A stretch of DNA of 64,000 nt from Wenzhouxiangellaceae bacterium. Lineage in GTDB: Bacteria > Pseudomonadota > Gammaproteobacteria > Xanthomonadales > Wenzhouxiangellaceae. This document shows positions 1 to 8,674 of this stretch, piece after piece. The notes under the pieces are model-generated. The model ran no database searches and was not told where the DNA came from. It worked only from the letters and a program-made list of their open reading frames with translations. The translations under genes and the position numbers were made by a program. The stretch is taken from contig JANQPN010000027.1 of NCBI GenBank assembly GCA_028289455.1, positions 1 through 64,000 on the forward strand. The letters run 5' to 3'. Numbering within the stretch: the first letter of the stretch is position 1; each line of letters opens with the position of its first letter.

Positions 1-331
1 TACCCTGGATCACGACTACTGTGAAACTTGGCGGGCCAGTCGCCGGGAGCTTGAGCAGCTGGGGCTGACAGTAACCAAATCCATGGAGTTGTGGCGTCCG
101 GCTGCCGACTTGCCGCCGGAACGCAATGGTTACCGTGGCCGATCCGGACTGTACGAGCTGATTACGGTGGATGATAAGCTGCGCCAGCTGATTCATGATG
201 GCGCCGGTGAGCAGCGAATGCTGTCGCATGTGCGTCAGCATACACCGGCGCTGATTATGGATGGCCTGAGCAAAGCGCAGCAGGGAATTACCTCGCTGGA
301 GGAGGTGCTGCGTGTTACCCAGGAAGCCTGA
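1..331 (+). CDS. gspE: Type II secretion ATPase GspE, C-terminal end (partial)
   Basis: The gene enters from the left edge; the reading frame is open from base 2, so only the last 109 residues are seen. They contain the RSGLYELI segment (near residue 47 of the visible part) and the closing GITSLEEVLRVT stretch typical of the C-terminal domain of GspE/PilB secretion ATPases. The usual tetra-cysteine zinc motif is not intact in what is visible: only one Cys is seen in the CETW segment. GspE powers assembly of the type II secretion pseudopilus from the cytoplasmic face. gspF follows 30 bp downstream, which supports GspE over PilB. Catalytic Walker motifs lie outside the window. Confidence 0.85.
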   Translation, partial: TLDHDYCETWRASRRELEQLGLTVTKSMELWRPAADLPPERNGYRGRSGLYELITVDDKLRQLIHDGAGEQRMLSHVRQHTPALIMDGLSKAQQGITSLEEVLRVTQEA

Positions 332-361
332 TAATTTGATGAACCTGAAGCAGACGGTTGT

Positions 362-1591
362 ATGGCTGCGTTTGATTACGTTGCAATAGATCAGGGCGGG
401 CGCCAGCAACACGGGGTGTTGCAGGGAGACAGTGCACGTCAGGTAAGACAGCGTCTGCGCGAGCGCGGGTTGTTGCCGGTTACGGTAGAGCCGGTCAGCA
501 CTCAGCAAAAATCCGGTGTGCCGGTTGCATCCAGAGAGTTCAGATTGCGCCGGGGGTTTTCACCGGCGGAGCAGGCGCTGATCATGCGCCAGCTGGCAAC
601 ACTGCTGCGTTCCGGACAACCGTTGGCAGACGCTTTGCAGGCGCTGACCAAGGGAGAACAACCGGCCAGAATTCGCAGTATCCTGGCAGCTGTGCGCGCC
701 CAGGTAATGGAAGGCCAGAGTCTGGCAGTTGCCATGGCCGCTTTTCCACGGCATTTCCCGGAATTAGTCACAGCCTCCATCAGCGCGGGTGAACGGGCCG
801 GGCGTTTAAACGAAGTAATGACACGATTGGCTGATCATGCTCAGCAACGGGAGCAGGTGGGCCGCAGTGCCATGCTGGCACTGCTGTATCCGGTATTGCT
901 GGCAGTGCTCTCGGTGGCAGTGGTGGCTGGGCTGGTTGCTTATGTAGTGCCGCGTGTGGTTCAGGTGTTCGCCACCTATCAGCAGCAATTACCCTGGCCT
1001 ACGGAGTTGTTGATCAGCATCAGTGACCTGTTGCGCAATCATGGGATATTGCTGCTGATCGGACTGGCCGCGGGTGTCTTACTGCTCAGTCTGCTGTATC
1101 GCCAGCCCCAGCGACGACTAAGCTGGCAGACAATGTGGTTAAAGCTGCCGCTGCTGGGCCGGCTGCTGCGGGCCAGTGAAGCAGCCCGGTTTACCCGTAC
1201 ACTGGCGATTCTGCTGGGCAGTGCGGTACCGATGGTGGATGCATTACGGGTGGCTGCACGGGTAGTGGTAACAGCACCAGTCAGGCAGGCGATTTTAGAT
1301 GCGGCCATGCAGGTACGGGAAGGCAAAACACTGGCAAAATCCCTGCAGGGTGGCAATTGGCTGCCGGCTGTGGCGCTGCAGTTGATTGACAGCGGTGAGC
1401 AAAGTGGTGATCTGGCATTCCTGCTGGATCAGGCTGCGGAAATTCAGGAACAGGAACTGGATTCGGTGATTGGTGTGATTACCAGCCTGGCACAGCCGGT
1501 ATTGATTTTAATGGTGGGTTTGATGGTGTTGTTCATTGTGCTGGCAATCATGTTGCCGATTCTCGATCTGAATACACTGGTCGGCAGCTGA
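362..1591 (+). CDS. gspF: Type II secretion inner-membrane protein GspF
   Basis: The 409-residue product has the GspF N-terminus (FDYVAIDQGGRQQHGVL, then a RQRLRERGLLPV motif). Two T2SSF helical domains follow, at about residues 75-195 and 275-400, each with hydrophobic segments: about 170-195, 222-245 and a C-terminal helix near 375-400. Length matches the family (about 400). GspF is the polytopic inner-membrane platform that contacts GspE. No other type II secretion genes follow; the next gene is ftsE, so gspE-gspF seem separated from the rest of the system or end its operon. PilC is the main alternative, but the N-terminal motif favours GspF. Confidence 0.9.
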   Translation: MAAFDYVAIDQGGRQQHGVLQGDSARQVRQRLRERGLLPVTVEPVSTQQKSGVPVASREFRLRRGFSPAEQALIMRQLATLLRSGQPLADALQALTKGEQPARIRSILAAVRAQVMEGQSLAVAMAAFPRHFPELVTASISAGERAGRLNEVMTRLADHAQQREQVGRSAMLALLYPVLLAVLSVAVVAGLVAYVVPRVVQVFATYQQQLPWPTELLISISDLLRNHGILLLIGLAAGVLLLSLLYRQPQRRLSWQTMWLKLPLLGRLLRASEAARFTRTLAILLGSAVPMVDALRVAARVVVTAPVRQAILDAAMQVREGKTLAKSLQGGNWLPAVALQLIDSGEQSGDLAFLLDQAAEIQEQELDSVIGVITSLAQPVLILMVGLMVLFIVLAIMLPILDLNTLVGS

Positions 1592-1607
1592 TATCTGAAC
1601 AGGCAAA

Positions 1608-2348
1608 ATGCAGCAGGTCAACCTCAATTACCCACCGGATGCTGAAGGCATGGTGGTGTTTCGGCAGGTATGCAAGCGTCATCGCGGAGGGATACGTGCC
1701 CTGGATGATGTCAATTTCAGTTTGCAGCAGGGTGAGCTGGCTTTTCTGACCGGGCATTCCGGGGCAGGTAAAAGCTCTATTTTGCGCCTGGTAAGCATGC
1801 AGGAGCGTGCTACGCGCGGCCAGGTGCTGGTTAACAAAAGGGATTTGAGCAGGTTGGGCAGAAGCTGGGTTCCGCATATTCGCCGGAACATGGGTTTGAT
1901 TTTTCAGGATCACCGCCTGCTGATGAACAAACCGGTATTTGATAATGTCGCGCTACCGCTGGTCATCGCCGGGTTGAGTTACAGTGATATCCGTAAACGG
2001 GTGGCAGCAGCGCTTGATAAGGTCGGGCTGGGTGAGCGCAGTAAAGCGTTCCCGGGGATGTTGTCCACTGGTCAGCAGCAACGTGTGGGTATAGCCCGGG
2101 CCATTGTGCATATGCCGCCGCTGTTGCTGGCAGACGAGCCTACCGGCAATCTGGATCCGGAATTATCAGCGACGCTGATGCAGCTGTTTTTACAGCTTAA
2201 CGAGTTGGGTATGACCATTCTGATCGCCAGCCATGATCTGGAATTGATTAGACAGCTTGGCCGACGGGTGCTGGTACTGCGCGATGGCCAGTTGATTGAT
2301 GACGTCCCGGCAAGGCAGCAAATCAGTCCCGGAGCTGAACCCGGATGA
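1608..2348 (+). CDS. ftsE: Cell division ATP-binding protein FtsE
   Basis: This ABC ATPase has the Walker A motif GHSGAGKSS (about residue 49), a Q-loop in IFQDH and Walker B LLLADEPTGNLDPE, all in FtsE-like context. FtsE with FtsX controls peptidoglycan amidases at the septum. The ABC signature reads LSTGQ where LSGGE/Q is usual. The 1608 ATG has an AGG five bases upstream. An in-frame ATG at 1650 matches the N-terminus of E. coli FtsE better but has poor ribosome-site spacing, so the extra 14 residues are uncertain. The stop overlaps the ftsX start by 4 bp, giving the usual ftsEX operon. Confidence 0.95.
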   Translation: MQQVNLNYPPDAEGMVVFRQVCKRHRGGIRALDDVNFSLQQGELAFLTGHSGAGKSSILRLVSMQERATRGQVLVNKRDLSRLGRSWVPHIRRNMGLIFQDHRLLMNKPVFDNVALPLVIAGLSYSDIRKRVAAALDKVGLGERSKAFPGMLSTGQQQRVGIARAIVHMPPLLLADEPTGNLDPELSATLMQLFLQLNELGMTILIASHDLELIRQLGRRVLVLRDGQLIDDVPARQQISPGAEPG

Positions 2349-3316
2349 GTTCCGCCAGTCCCCGCCGTGAGCCGTTGCGCAACCGTCTGCGCGGGTGGCT
2401 GCGTCAGCATGCTTACAGCTGCATCTACAGTATCGGCAATTTATTCAGGCATCCGCTGGCCACACTGATGACAGCAGCTGTTCTGGGATTGGCATTGTGT
2501 TTGCCGCTGCTGCTATGGGTGTTAATGGGAAACCTGGAAGGGCTGCGGAAGCTGGATACGCTGGAAAGCATTACTGTATTTGTGGCCGGAGAAGCTCTGG
2601 ATCGGACAGATGGCAGTTCAATGCCTCTGCATATTGATGCATTGATCAATGAGCTGGGCACCTGGGAGACAGTGGCCAGCGTAGACAGTATTTCTCCCGA
2701 CCAGGGTCTGGCAGAGTTGCAGGATAGTGGAGGGTTCGGCAGTGCGCTTGAACTGCTGGAGGAGAATCCTTTGCCCTGGGTCCTGCAGGTAATACCTGAT
2801 ACCGATGATGCCGGTGCATTGGAACAATTGCTGCAGCGCCTGGAGCAGCATCCGGGTATCGAGTCTGCTCAGGCAGACTGGCGCTGGCTGCAGCGGTTGC
2901 AGGGTATTCTGCAGCTGGCCCGTAATACTCTCCAGTTGCTGGCGGTTTTATTCGGGGTGGGGGTGATACTGGTGATCAGCAATACCATCCGGCTGGATAT
3001 TCAAAACCGCCAGGACGAAATTGATGTACTGGCCCTGGCCGGTGCCACTAACAGTTTTATCCGCCGGCCGTTTTTATATACCGGGTTCTGGTACGGAGCA
3101 CTTGGCGGACTGACGGCCATTTTGATATTGCTGCTGGCGGCATTATGGGTTGGCGATGAGCTGGCACATCTGGCAGATGCCTATAGCCAGGAAACCAGCT
3201 TATGGCTCCCTTCAGTGCAGTTTCTGGCGGTGCTGACGGTTTGCTGTGGCATTCTGGGGCAGGCCGGCGCTTTTATCGCCGTTAACCGGCGGCTGAGGGA
3301 TCTTAATCCAGTCTGA
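2345..3316 (+). CDS. ftsX: Cell division protein FtsX
   Basis: The 323-residue permease-like protein has a first transmembrane helix at about residues 37-60. A periplasmic domain of roughly 110 residues follows, then three helices in the C-terminal half (about 190-212, 240-270 and 290-312). A cytoplasmic NRQDEIDVLALAGA motif lies between helices 2 and 3, as in FtsX. With FtsE it forms the complex that transmits a divisome signal to periplasmic activators of cell-wall hydrolases. It overlaps ftsE by 4 bp and is followed by rpoH after 194 bp, the gammaproteobacterial ftsE-ftsX-rpoH order. Confidence 0.95.
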   Translation: MSSASPRREPLRNRLRGWLRQHAYSCIYSIGNLFRHPLATLMTAAVLGLALCLPLLLWVLMGNLEGLRKLDTLESITVFVAGEALDRTDGSSMPLHIDALINELGTWETVASVDSISPDQGLAELQDSGGFGSALELLEENPLPWVLQVIPDTDDAGALEQLLQRLEQHPGIESAQADWRWLQRLQGILQLARNTLQLLAVLFGVGVILVISNTIRLDIQNRQDEIDVLALAGATNSFIRRPFLYTGFWYGALGGLTAILILLLAALWVGDELAHLADAYSQETSLWLPSVQFLAVLTVCCGILGQAGAFIAVNRRLRDLNPV

Positions 3317-3450
3317 GCTGATCTTTTCAGCATAATGAAACTCCACCGGAAGCGGGCGGTCAAATGTGCCGGATACAGGTAATCAGCATGAATATTATGG
3401 GCTTGGCGCCTGCTTATGATGCTCTGGCATAACGGCATGCCTATAGAAAG

Positions 3451-3486
3451 TATTACCTGGGTAATAAAATTTGTTACAATTGTAAC
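3451..3486. promoter_or_regulatory. Two adjacent perfect palindromes upstream of rpoH
   Basis: TATTACC-TG-GGTAATA (3451-3466) and GTTACAATTGTAAC (3473-3486) are two perfect inverted repeats separated by six bases. They lie just upstream of the rpoH ribosome-binding site. Neither has the GC-rich stem and T-run of a terminator. Their form suggests operator sites or an mRNA hairpin near the translation start. Which protein or RNA element uses them is unknown. Confidence 0.5.
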
Positions 3487-3510
3487 CAGTTAAGTTAAGG
3501 AGGATTGGGC

Positions 3511-4374
3511 ATGATAGGTAAAGCACTAGTTCCCAGTCAAATTTTAACCCCGGCCAGCCTCGGCAGCCTGGATGCTTATATCGGTGAAGTTAACCGTATT
3601 CCGGTGCTTACACTGGAAGAAGAACAGGACCTGGCAAGGCGTTTTCGTGACAACGAAGATTTGGACGCCGCCAAAGGTCTGGTCATGGCCCATCTGCGCT
3701 TTGTGGTGCATGTGGCCAAGGGTTATTCCGGTTATGGCTTGCCGCTGGCTGATCTGATTCAGGAAGGCAATATCGGGTTAATGAAGGCCGTCAAGCGTTT
3801 TGATCCAAATGTGGGTGTGCGCTTGGTATCGTTTGCAGTGCACTGGATTCGTGCGGAAATGCACGAGTTTATTCTGCGCAACTGGCGGATTGTTAAAGTG
3901 GCCACTACCAAGGCGCAGCGCAAGTTGTTTTTCAACCTGCGCAAAAACAAAAAACGCCTGGGGTGGTTGAACGCTGCCGAAGTTAAGCGGGTAGCCACAG
4001 ATCTGGGTGTTAAGCCGGAAGTGGTTCTGGAGATGGAAAAGCGTTTGTCCGGTCAGGATACCGCATTTGATCTGCCACCCAATGCAGATGATGATGAAGC
4101 CTGGGTTGCGCCGGCCGCTTATCTGGAAAACGCTTCACCCAGTCCGGAAATCGTCGCTGAGAAGGACGATATGGAAGCGCATCAGCAGACTTTGCTGTAC
4201 CGCAGTATTTCGGCGCTTGATGACCGCAGTCGCGATATTATCAGCAGCCGCTGGTTAAGCGAATCAAAATCCACGCTGCAGGAATTGGCAGACCGTTATG
4301 GCGTGTCGGCCGAGCGTATCCGGCAGCTGGAAGCCAGTGCGCTGAAGAAAATGCGTACCGGATTTGCTGTCTAA
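3511..4374 (+). CDS. rpoH: RNA polymerase sigma-32 factor RpoH
   Basis: The 287-residue protein carries sigma region 2 ([19 protein letters not shown], about residues 81-99) and the RpoH box QRKLFFNLR (136-144). The RpoH box is specific to heat-shock sigma factors and is linked to DnaK/FtsH control. Region 4 is at the C-terminus ([21 protein letters not shown]). It directs transcription of chaperones and proteases after heat stress. An in-frame TTG exists at 3505, but the ATG at 3511 sits 7 bases after a strong AAGGAGG site (3497-3503), so I start there. It follows ftsX, as in many gammaproteobacteria, and ends in a strong terminator. Confidence 0.97.
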   Translation: MIGKALVPSQILTPASLGSLDAYIGEVNRIPVLTLEEEQDLARRFRDNEDLDAAKGLVMAHLRFVVHVAKGYSGYGLPLADLIQEGNIGLMKAVKRFDPNVGVRLVSFAVHWIRAEMHEFILRNWRIVKVATTKAQRKLFFNLRKNKKRLGWLNAAEVKRVATDLGVKPEVVLEMEKRLSGQDTAFDLPPNADDDEAWVAPAAYLENASPSPEIVAEKDDMEAHQQTLLYRSISALDDRSRDIISSRWLSESKSTLQELADRYGVSAERIRQLEASALKKMRTGFAV

Positions 4375-4395
4375 GTCAGCAATCTATAAAACCAG

Positions 4396-4424
4396 AAAAG
4401 CCGGTCATAGACCGGCTTTTTTTA
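4396..4424 (+). terminator. Rho-independent terminator after rpoH
   Basis: A 10-bp perfect stem (AAAAGCCGGT with ACCGGCTTTT, 5-base loop) is followed by a run of T ending near 4423. The stem also starts with four A, so it can act in the reverse direction for the convergent gene ending at 4461. Confidence 0.93.
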
Positions 4425-4460
4425 TATCAGGACAATAGGCCTTAATGCCTTATCAGAGGA

Positions 4461-5054
4461 TCAGTCGCGATGTTTACCGCCGGTCCACCCACCGGATGCC
4501 AATACCCTCTCGCCCATAGCGATTGGTGAATCTTCCAGTTCGGTAGCCATTGAATCATTCCAGCGATTCAGAAAACCATACAGGCTGACCACTCCCAGAA
4601 TTTCGACAATCTGGTCATCACTCCAATGAGCACGCATGCGTTCCATCAAAGGAGCATCGACAGCATTGGGCACACTGCCGGCAGCCAGGGCATATTCCAG
4701 TGCGACACGTTCAGCATCGGTGTATAACGAGCTGGTTTGAAATTCCCAGATGGCATCCAGTTTTTCCTGGCTGATGCCATGGATTTTGGCAGCAACCAGT
4801 GAATGCGCCTCACAATACTGACAACCCACAGCACGGCTGGCAAAATGCGCCAGCATACGTTTGAAGCCCAGATCCACTTCGCCGTCCGGAGCCATCACAC
4901 CTTTGGTCAGCTCAGCAAAGCCCTGCACCATTTTGGGGCGGCGCTGCATGGTCAGCAGACTGTTGGGTACAAAACCGAGAATACGTTCGAATACGGCGAA
5001 ATCTTCAGCCAGATCAGGCGTGTGGTCGGCGGGTAATGGTTCCATATGCGGCAT
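4461..5054 (-). CDS. AhpD-like / carboxymuconolactone decarboxylase family protein
   Basis: The 197-residue protein contains the AhpD-type redox motif, Cys78-x-x-Cys81-x-x-His84, within AVGCQYCEAHS. The helical CMD domain around it covers roughly residues 45-160. Such proteins act as peroxidases or thiol-disulfide reductants in the cytoplasm; the substrate cannot be told from sequence. A GGAG lies about 8 bases upstream of the ATG at 5054. It converges with rpoH and shares its terminator region. It is most like the uncharacterised peroxidase-related CMD proteins, rather than true gamma-carboxymuconolactone decarboxylase. Confidence 0.8.
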   Translation of the reverse strand: MPHMEPLPADHTPDLAEDFAVFERILGFVPNSLLTMQRRPKMVQGFAELTKGVMAPDGEVDLGFKRMLAHFASRAVGCQYCEAHSLVAAKIHGISQEKLDAIWEFQTSSLYTDAERVALEYALAAGSVPNAVDAPLMERMRAHWSDDQIVEILGVVSLYGFLNRWNDSMATELEDSPIAMGERVLASGGWTGGKHRD

Positions 5055-5182
5055 GGGAATGCTCCATCATCAAAACCACGTATTATCGCATGAATTTTGC
5101 AGGATATTGATAGATAGCGTATTGAAACTCAGCGGTGCACAGCGGTGTCCGCTGTGCTTGCTGTAGTTGTAGATTTGTGCAA

Positions 5183-5404
5183 CTACCACCTCTGATAACG
5201 ACGGCGTACAGGGGGGTCAAACATTGCAGCATCGATTATTGACCATAAGTGGATAACCCAGCCCAACAATACAATCCATAAGATGGCTGCAGCGATGAAC
5301 ATAAATGCGGCAAACACCCAGCGGCCCTGTAATAACTGCCCCAAACCAGGGATAAAGAAACTGGCCAATGCAGCGATTACGTTACCTGTTGATCCTTGTC
5401 CCAT
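5183..5404 (-). CDS. Small membrane protein with TM2-like GLGQLLQGR motif
   Basis: The 73-residue protein starts at the ATG at 5404, which has a GGAGGA site six bases upstream; an upstream in-frame start lacks this. Residues 8-28 hold the motif SFFIPGLGQLLQGR, seen in small TM2-like membrane proteins. A second hydrophobic span lies at about 33-58, and the tail is basic (RRRYQRW). Function is unknown. It is likely monocistronic, with the neighbour at 4461 on the same strand 128 bp downstream. Confidence 0.7.
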   Translation of the reverse strand: MGQGSTGNVIAALASFFIPGLGQLLQGRWVFAAFMFIAAAILWIVLLGWVIHLWSIIDAAMFDPPVRRRYQRW

Positions 5405-5552
5405 GCGATTCCTCCGATGTGTATGCAGATAAATATGCAATTATCGTGCCAAAAAAATCGCATATATAAAGCCTCTGGAGGAGGTGAGGTGGATAAAAAA
5501 GGAGGATATGGTTAAGAAATAAACCAATAGTTGGTAAAATTAACCAAACATC

Positions 5553-6305
5553 TCATTGCTCTTCACCATTATCCGGTTCAGCTGATTGATCTGAGCTATT
5601 ACCATGGTACCGCGCCAGTCGGTTCTGATTTTCACGCCCTCCTTTTTGCTTGCCGCAAAGCTGCATCAGCATGAGGTTGGCTTCGAAGTTGCTGTTGGGC
5701 AGCAAAGTTTGACCGCGAGCGCATATTACCGTGCCGTCAGCCAGCACGGTGCGGGATTCGGGCGTGCCGTTATCACTTTTCCAGCGCTCGGTCGTAACCG
5801 GTCCAGTATAGGTCAATGGTTCCAGCAGCTGAGTTTTTGGTACGCCGCTTTGGGGAAGAGCATCCTGGGTCCAGTTCCCAGGTAGCTGATGCTCAGGCTG
5901 AGCTGCCGGTTGAGCAGGCTGCCTGATTGAAGCAAGCAACTGGCGTTTCAGGGTGTCAGCATTGATGGTTTGCGGTAAGGGTTCAGCAGCTGGCTGAGGC
6001 AATTGTTGATCAGGGATATCAGCTGAATCAGCAACCGCAGGTGCAGAGGGAGTCACGGTTTCATTGATTGTGGGCTCGATAATTTCATCGGGCAGTACGT
6101 CAGGTGTGACGGGTGGAGGCTCAGGCTCAGGTAAAGCGTAATCGAGAGCGATCCTGATGGGAGGCATTGCCTGATCAGAACCGGGCTGAGGTGATTTAAA
6201 GTCGGCTGAGATGCCTATCAGCAATACCCAATGCAACAGCAGTGACATGGCCAGCGCTGTCAGCCACATTGGTCTACGGGATGAAATAAGCGCTGTTAGG
6301 TGCAT
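5553..6305 (-). CDS. Membrane-anchored proline-rich protein, function unknown
   Basis: The first ATG of the frame is at 6305, preceded by an AGG; a TTG start at 6341 is possible but less likely. The 250-residue product has an N-terminal transmembrane helix (about residues 14-33) and a long Pro/Glu-rich linker (about 55-150) of the kind that spans the periplasm in TonB- or TolA-like proteins. The small C-terminal domain contains two Cys, in TVICARG and MQLCGK. I find no recognisable enzymatic motif. The architecture suggests an inner-membrane protein with a periplasmic C-terminal domain, possibly disulfide-bonded. Confidence 0.6.
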   Translation of the reverse strand: MHLTALISSRRPMWLTALAMSLLLHWVLLIGISADFKSPQPGSDQAMPPIRIALDYALPEPEPPPVTPDVLPDEIIEPTINETVTPSAPAVADSADIPDQQLPQPAAEPLPQTINADTLKRQLLASIRQPAQPAAQPEHQLPGNWTQDALPQSGVPKTQLLEPLTYTGPVTTERWKSDNGTPESRTVLADGTVICARGQTLLPNSNFEANLMLMQLCGKQKGGRENQNRLARYHGNSSDQSAEPDNGEEQ

Positions 6306-6565
6306 GCCAAGCCTGATTATATGCAAACCGCATAATAACAATATTCTGCTAAAACTTTGCTAAGCAGTGCCGGGAAATATGCAGACTGTCGATATACAGC
6401 GATAAGCTGTTTCAGATGTCTACAGCAATAAGAGAATGGTTGGCTGAAGGACATGCTGATTTAACTTGCACATCTGAATGGCTATAGCGATTCAGCCTTG
6501 GAACGGAGCTGTTTTCGGGCATAATGGCGTTTGGTTTTATAGGCGGAACACAGGCAAACTGATTA

Positions 6566-7426
6566 ATGTCATTGACTGGCCCGGCAAGCACATCCAGCTC
6601 ACAGGAGCTTTCCGAGAACAACTCACAGTGGATACTGGCAGCCTACCGGGCTTCGGATCCCGACAGTAAGGTTCAACTCTGCCTGCAGATTGGAGAACGT
6701 CTGCAGGCCGGAGGTTGTGATTATCTGCCTGAACCGCATACCCTGCGTAACGGACCGGGACGGCCCCATAGTCCGCCATTGGTTGCACCTGCAGATGTGC
6801 CGCGCCGCCGCCTCGGTAATGTTGCGGGCCGTACAGCGCTGATCCATGCGATTGCCCATATTGAGTTTAATGCGATCAATCTGGCACTGGATGCGGTATT
6901 GCGTTTTCCGGATATGCCGGCTGCTTATTATCAGGAATGGTTAAGTGTAGCGGTTGATGAGGCCAGACATTTCAAAATGCTGGCACAGCGGTTGCAACAA
7001 TTAAACAGCCAATATGGTGAACTGCCTGCGCATAACGGCTTATGGGAAATGGCGGAAAAAACTGCGCATGATGTCTTAACACGCATGGCCCTGGTGCCCA
7101 GAGTGCTGGAAGCACGCGGATTGGATGTCACTCCCGGAATGATAAAGCGGCTGGAGTCGGTTGGGGATATGGAAACGGTAGCGATATTGAAGGTTATTCT
7201 GGAAGAAGAGGTTCGGCATGTGGAAATCGGTTCCCGCTGGTTCCGGTATTGCTGCGATCTTCGAAAACTGAACCCGGACACAGTGTTTTGCGAATTGCTC
7301 GAAGAGCACTATGCGGGAGCGATCAAACCGCCGCTGAATCTGGATGCACGCAGGCGCTCAAGTTTTTCTGATAGAGAACTGGACTATCTGGGTGTCAAGG
7401 CAGTTACCCGGCCAGGGGCCAGGTAA
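6566..7426 (+). CDS. DUF455 ferritin-like diiron protein
   Basis: The 286-residue protein has the DUF455 pattern of carboxylate/His ligands in a four-helix bundle: HIEFNA (Glu100), DEARHF (Glu132, His135) and EEEVRHVEIG (Glu213-215, His218). These are the expected ligands of a non-haem diiron centre. DUF455 is ferritin-like and often compared with the tRNA hydroxylase MiaE, but its reaction is not established. It is transcribed divergently from the proline-rich protein ending at 6305. No strong ribosome-binding site precedes the ATG, so the exact start is uncertain. Confidence 0.85.
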   Translation: MSLTGPASTSSSQELSENNSQWILAAYRASDPDSKVQLCLQIGERLQAGGCDYLPEPHTLRNGPGRPHSPPLVAPADVPRRRLGNVAGRTALIHAIAHIEFNAINLALDAVLRFPDMPAAYYQEWLSVAVDEARHFKMLAQRLQQLNSQYGELPAHNGLWEMAEKTAHDVLTRMALVPRVLEARGLDVTPGMIKRLESVGDMETVAILKVILEEEVRHVEIGSRWFRYCCDLRKLNPDTVFCELLEEHYAGAIKPPLNLDARRRSSFSDRELDYLGVKAVTRPGAR

Positions 7427-7451
7427 CAGGCTTCGAAAATTTTGCTATGAA

Positions 7452-7622
7452 CTACAGGTCTTTCATCAGCGAGCTTAGCGATAACAGTACGAATCCGCCG
7501 GTTAACAGCCATAGTGAATACTCTCCCAGACCGTTGACAAGATTAAATTCCCCGAGGATTCCGGCAACGCCTGCAATCGTGGCAATGATCCAAGTGACGC
7601 TTTTAGGTGCATTGGTTTTCAT
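7452..7622 (-). CDS. Small two-helix membrane protein, 56 residues
   Basis: The ATG at 7622 follows a GGGAG site by about 10 bases and gives a 56-residue protein with two hydrophobic helices (about residues 7-22 and 35-52) joined by a short polar loop. The longer in-frame extension upstream to 7877 is antisense to the alkyltransferase-like gene and looks like a shadow. No family is recognised. Confidence 0.55.
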   Translation of the reverse strand: MKTNAPKSVTWIIATIAGVAGILGEFNLVNGLGEYSLWLLTGGFVLLSLSSLMKDL

Positions 7623-7697
7623 AAAATCTTTCTCCCGTATAGTTAGCATTTTGTTGAGAAATAGTTTGCTCTCCCCGGGAATCATCCTAATACACAA

Positions 7698-8072
7698 ATG
7701 AGTACAAAGCACGTTAATGAAATTGACCGGAAAATCTGGGCTGTGGTCAGCAGCATACCGCCCGGCCAGGTGATGAGCTACGGTCAGGTGGCCAGAGCAG
7801 CCGGTCTGGCACGGGCTCCCCGCCGGGTAACACCAGCATTGAATCGTGCGCCTGAAGAGCTGCAGCTGCCCTGGCAACGTGTAGTCGGCGCCAATGGTCG
7901 GATTGCTTTTCCGGTAGGGTCACCGGGATATCTGCGGCAGCGCGAGCTACTGGAACAGGAAGGGGTGGTGTTCAAGGGGGCACACATCGCCGGCAGTTAT
8001 ATGCAGGCAAATGGTAAGAACAGTGGTGATCTCGATGCCCAGTTGTGGGACATTGAGGATTCAAATGGATAA
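7698..8072 (+). CDS. Alkyltransferase-like protein (Atl), MGMT family without the acceptor Cys
   Basis: The 124-residue protein matches the C-terminal DNA-binding domain of O6-methylguanine methyltransferases. The canonical PCHRV active site reads PWQRV here, with Trp59 in place of the reactive Cys. That substitution defines alkyltransferase-like proteins, which bind O6-alkylguanine without removing the alkyl group and hand the lesion to nucleotide excision repair. The N-terminal part holds the helix-turn-helix segment GQVMSYGQVARAAGL. Its stop overlaps the ATG of the downstream methyltransferase (8065), suggesting coupled translation. Confidence 0.9.
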   Translation: MSTKHVNEIDRKIWAVVSSIPPGQVMSYGQVARAAGLARAPRRVTPALNRAPEELQLPWQRVVGANGRIAFPVGSPGYLRQRELLEQEGVVFKGAHIAGSYMQANGKNSGDLDAQLWDIEDSNG

Positions 8073-8658
8073 AAAAGTCCTCAATGTGGGCGGCAACAGC
8101 AAAGTGATACCACTGCCGGAACATTACACCGGCTGGCAGCATATTCTGCTGGACATCGACCCGGCCGGAAAGCCGGATATCGTATGTGATGCCCGGGAAC
8201 TGATCAGTCTTGAAGCCCGGCAGTTTGATGCTGTGTATTGCTCGCACAACCTGGAACATTACTACAGGCATGATGTCCCCAAAGTGCTGAAGGGCTTTTT
8301 GCATGTACTTAAGCCAGATGGTTTTGCACATATTCGGGTGCCTGATATTGGCATGTTGTTCAAACTGGTAGCGCAAAACAACCTGGATATCGAAGCTGTT
8401 TTATATCAGGCACCTGGAGGGCCGGTGCATGTATATGATGTATTGTACGGCTGGCAGCAGCAGATTGAGAAAAGCGGCAACGATTTTTTTGCCCATAAAA
8501 ACGGCTTTACTGAGAAGTCTCTGGTGCAGATTTTACGCCGGTATGGCTTCAATTGGGTTTACCATGGTACGGGTAATCTGGAAGTGGCTGCATTTGCATT
8601 TATTAATGAGCCATCTGCAGCGTTGGCGAGCAGCTTGAATCTGCCGATTAAGAACTGA
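8065..8658 (+). CDS. Class I SAM-dependent methyltransferase
   Basis: The ATG at 8065 overlaps the stop of the alkyltransferase-like gene and follows a GAGGAT; it gives 197 residues. A short motif I region (LNVGG near residue 5) is followed by an acidic strand end (LLDIDP) and the post-motif DAVYCSHNLEHYY, typical of Methyltransf_11-type enzymes. The Gly-rich loop is minimal compared with most members. The substrate is unknown; nothing in the context fixes it as small molecule, lipid or sugar. Confidence 0.75.
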   Translation: MDKKVLNVGGNSKVIPLPEHYTGWQHILLDIDPAGKPDIVCDARELISLEARQFDAVYCSHNLEHYYRHDVPKVLKGFLHVLKPDGFAHIRVPDIGMLFKLVAQNNLDIEAVLYQAPGGPVHVYDVLYGWQQQIEKSGNDFFAHKNGFTEKSLVQILRRYGFNWVYHGTGNLEVAAFAFINEPSAALASSLNLPIKN

Positions 8659-8674
8659 CCTGGAATAGAATGGA

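Noticed and set aside
3451..3486. Palindromes read as a terminator
   Set aside because: They are AT-rich and short, have no T-run and lie before a gene start rather than after a gene end.
3505..3510. TTG start for rpoH six bases upstream
   Set aside because: The ATG at 3511 has a strong AAGGAGG at the right distance, and the RpoH N-terminus fits it.
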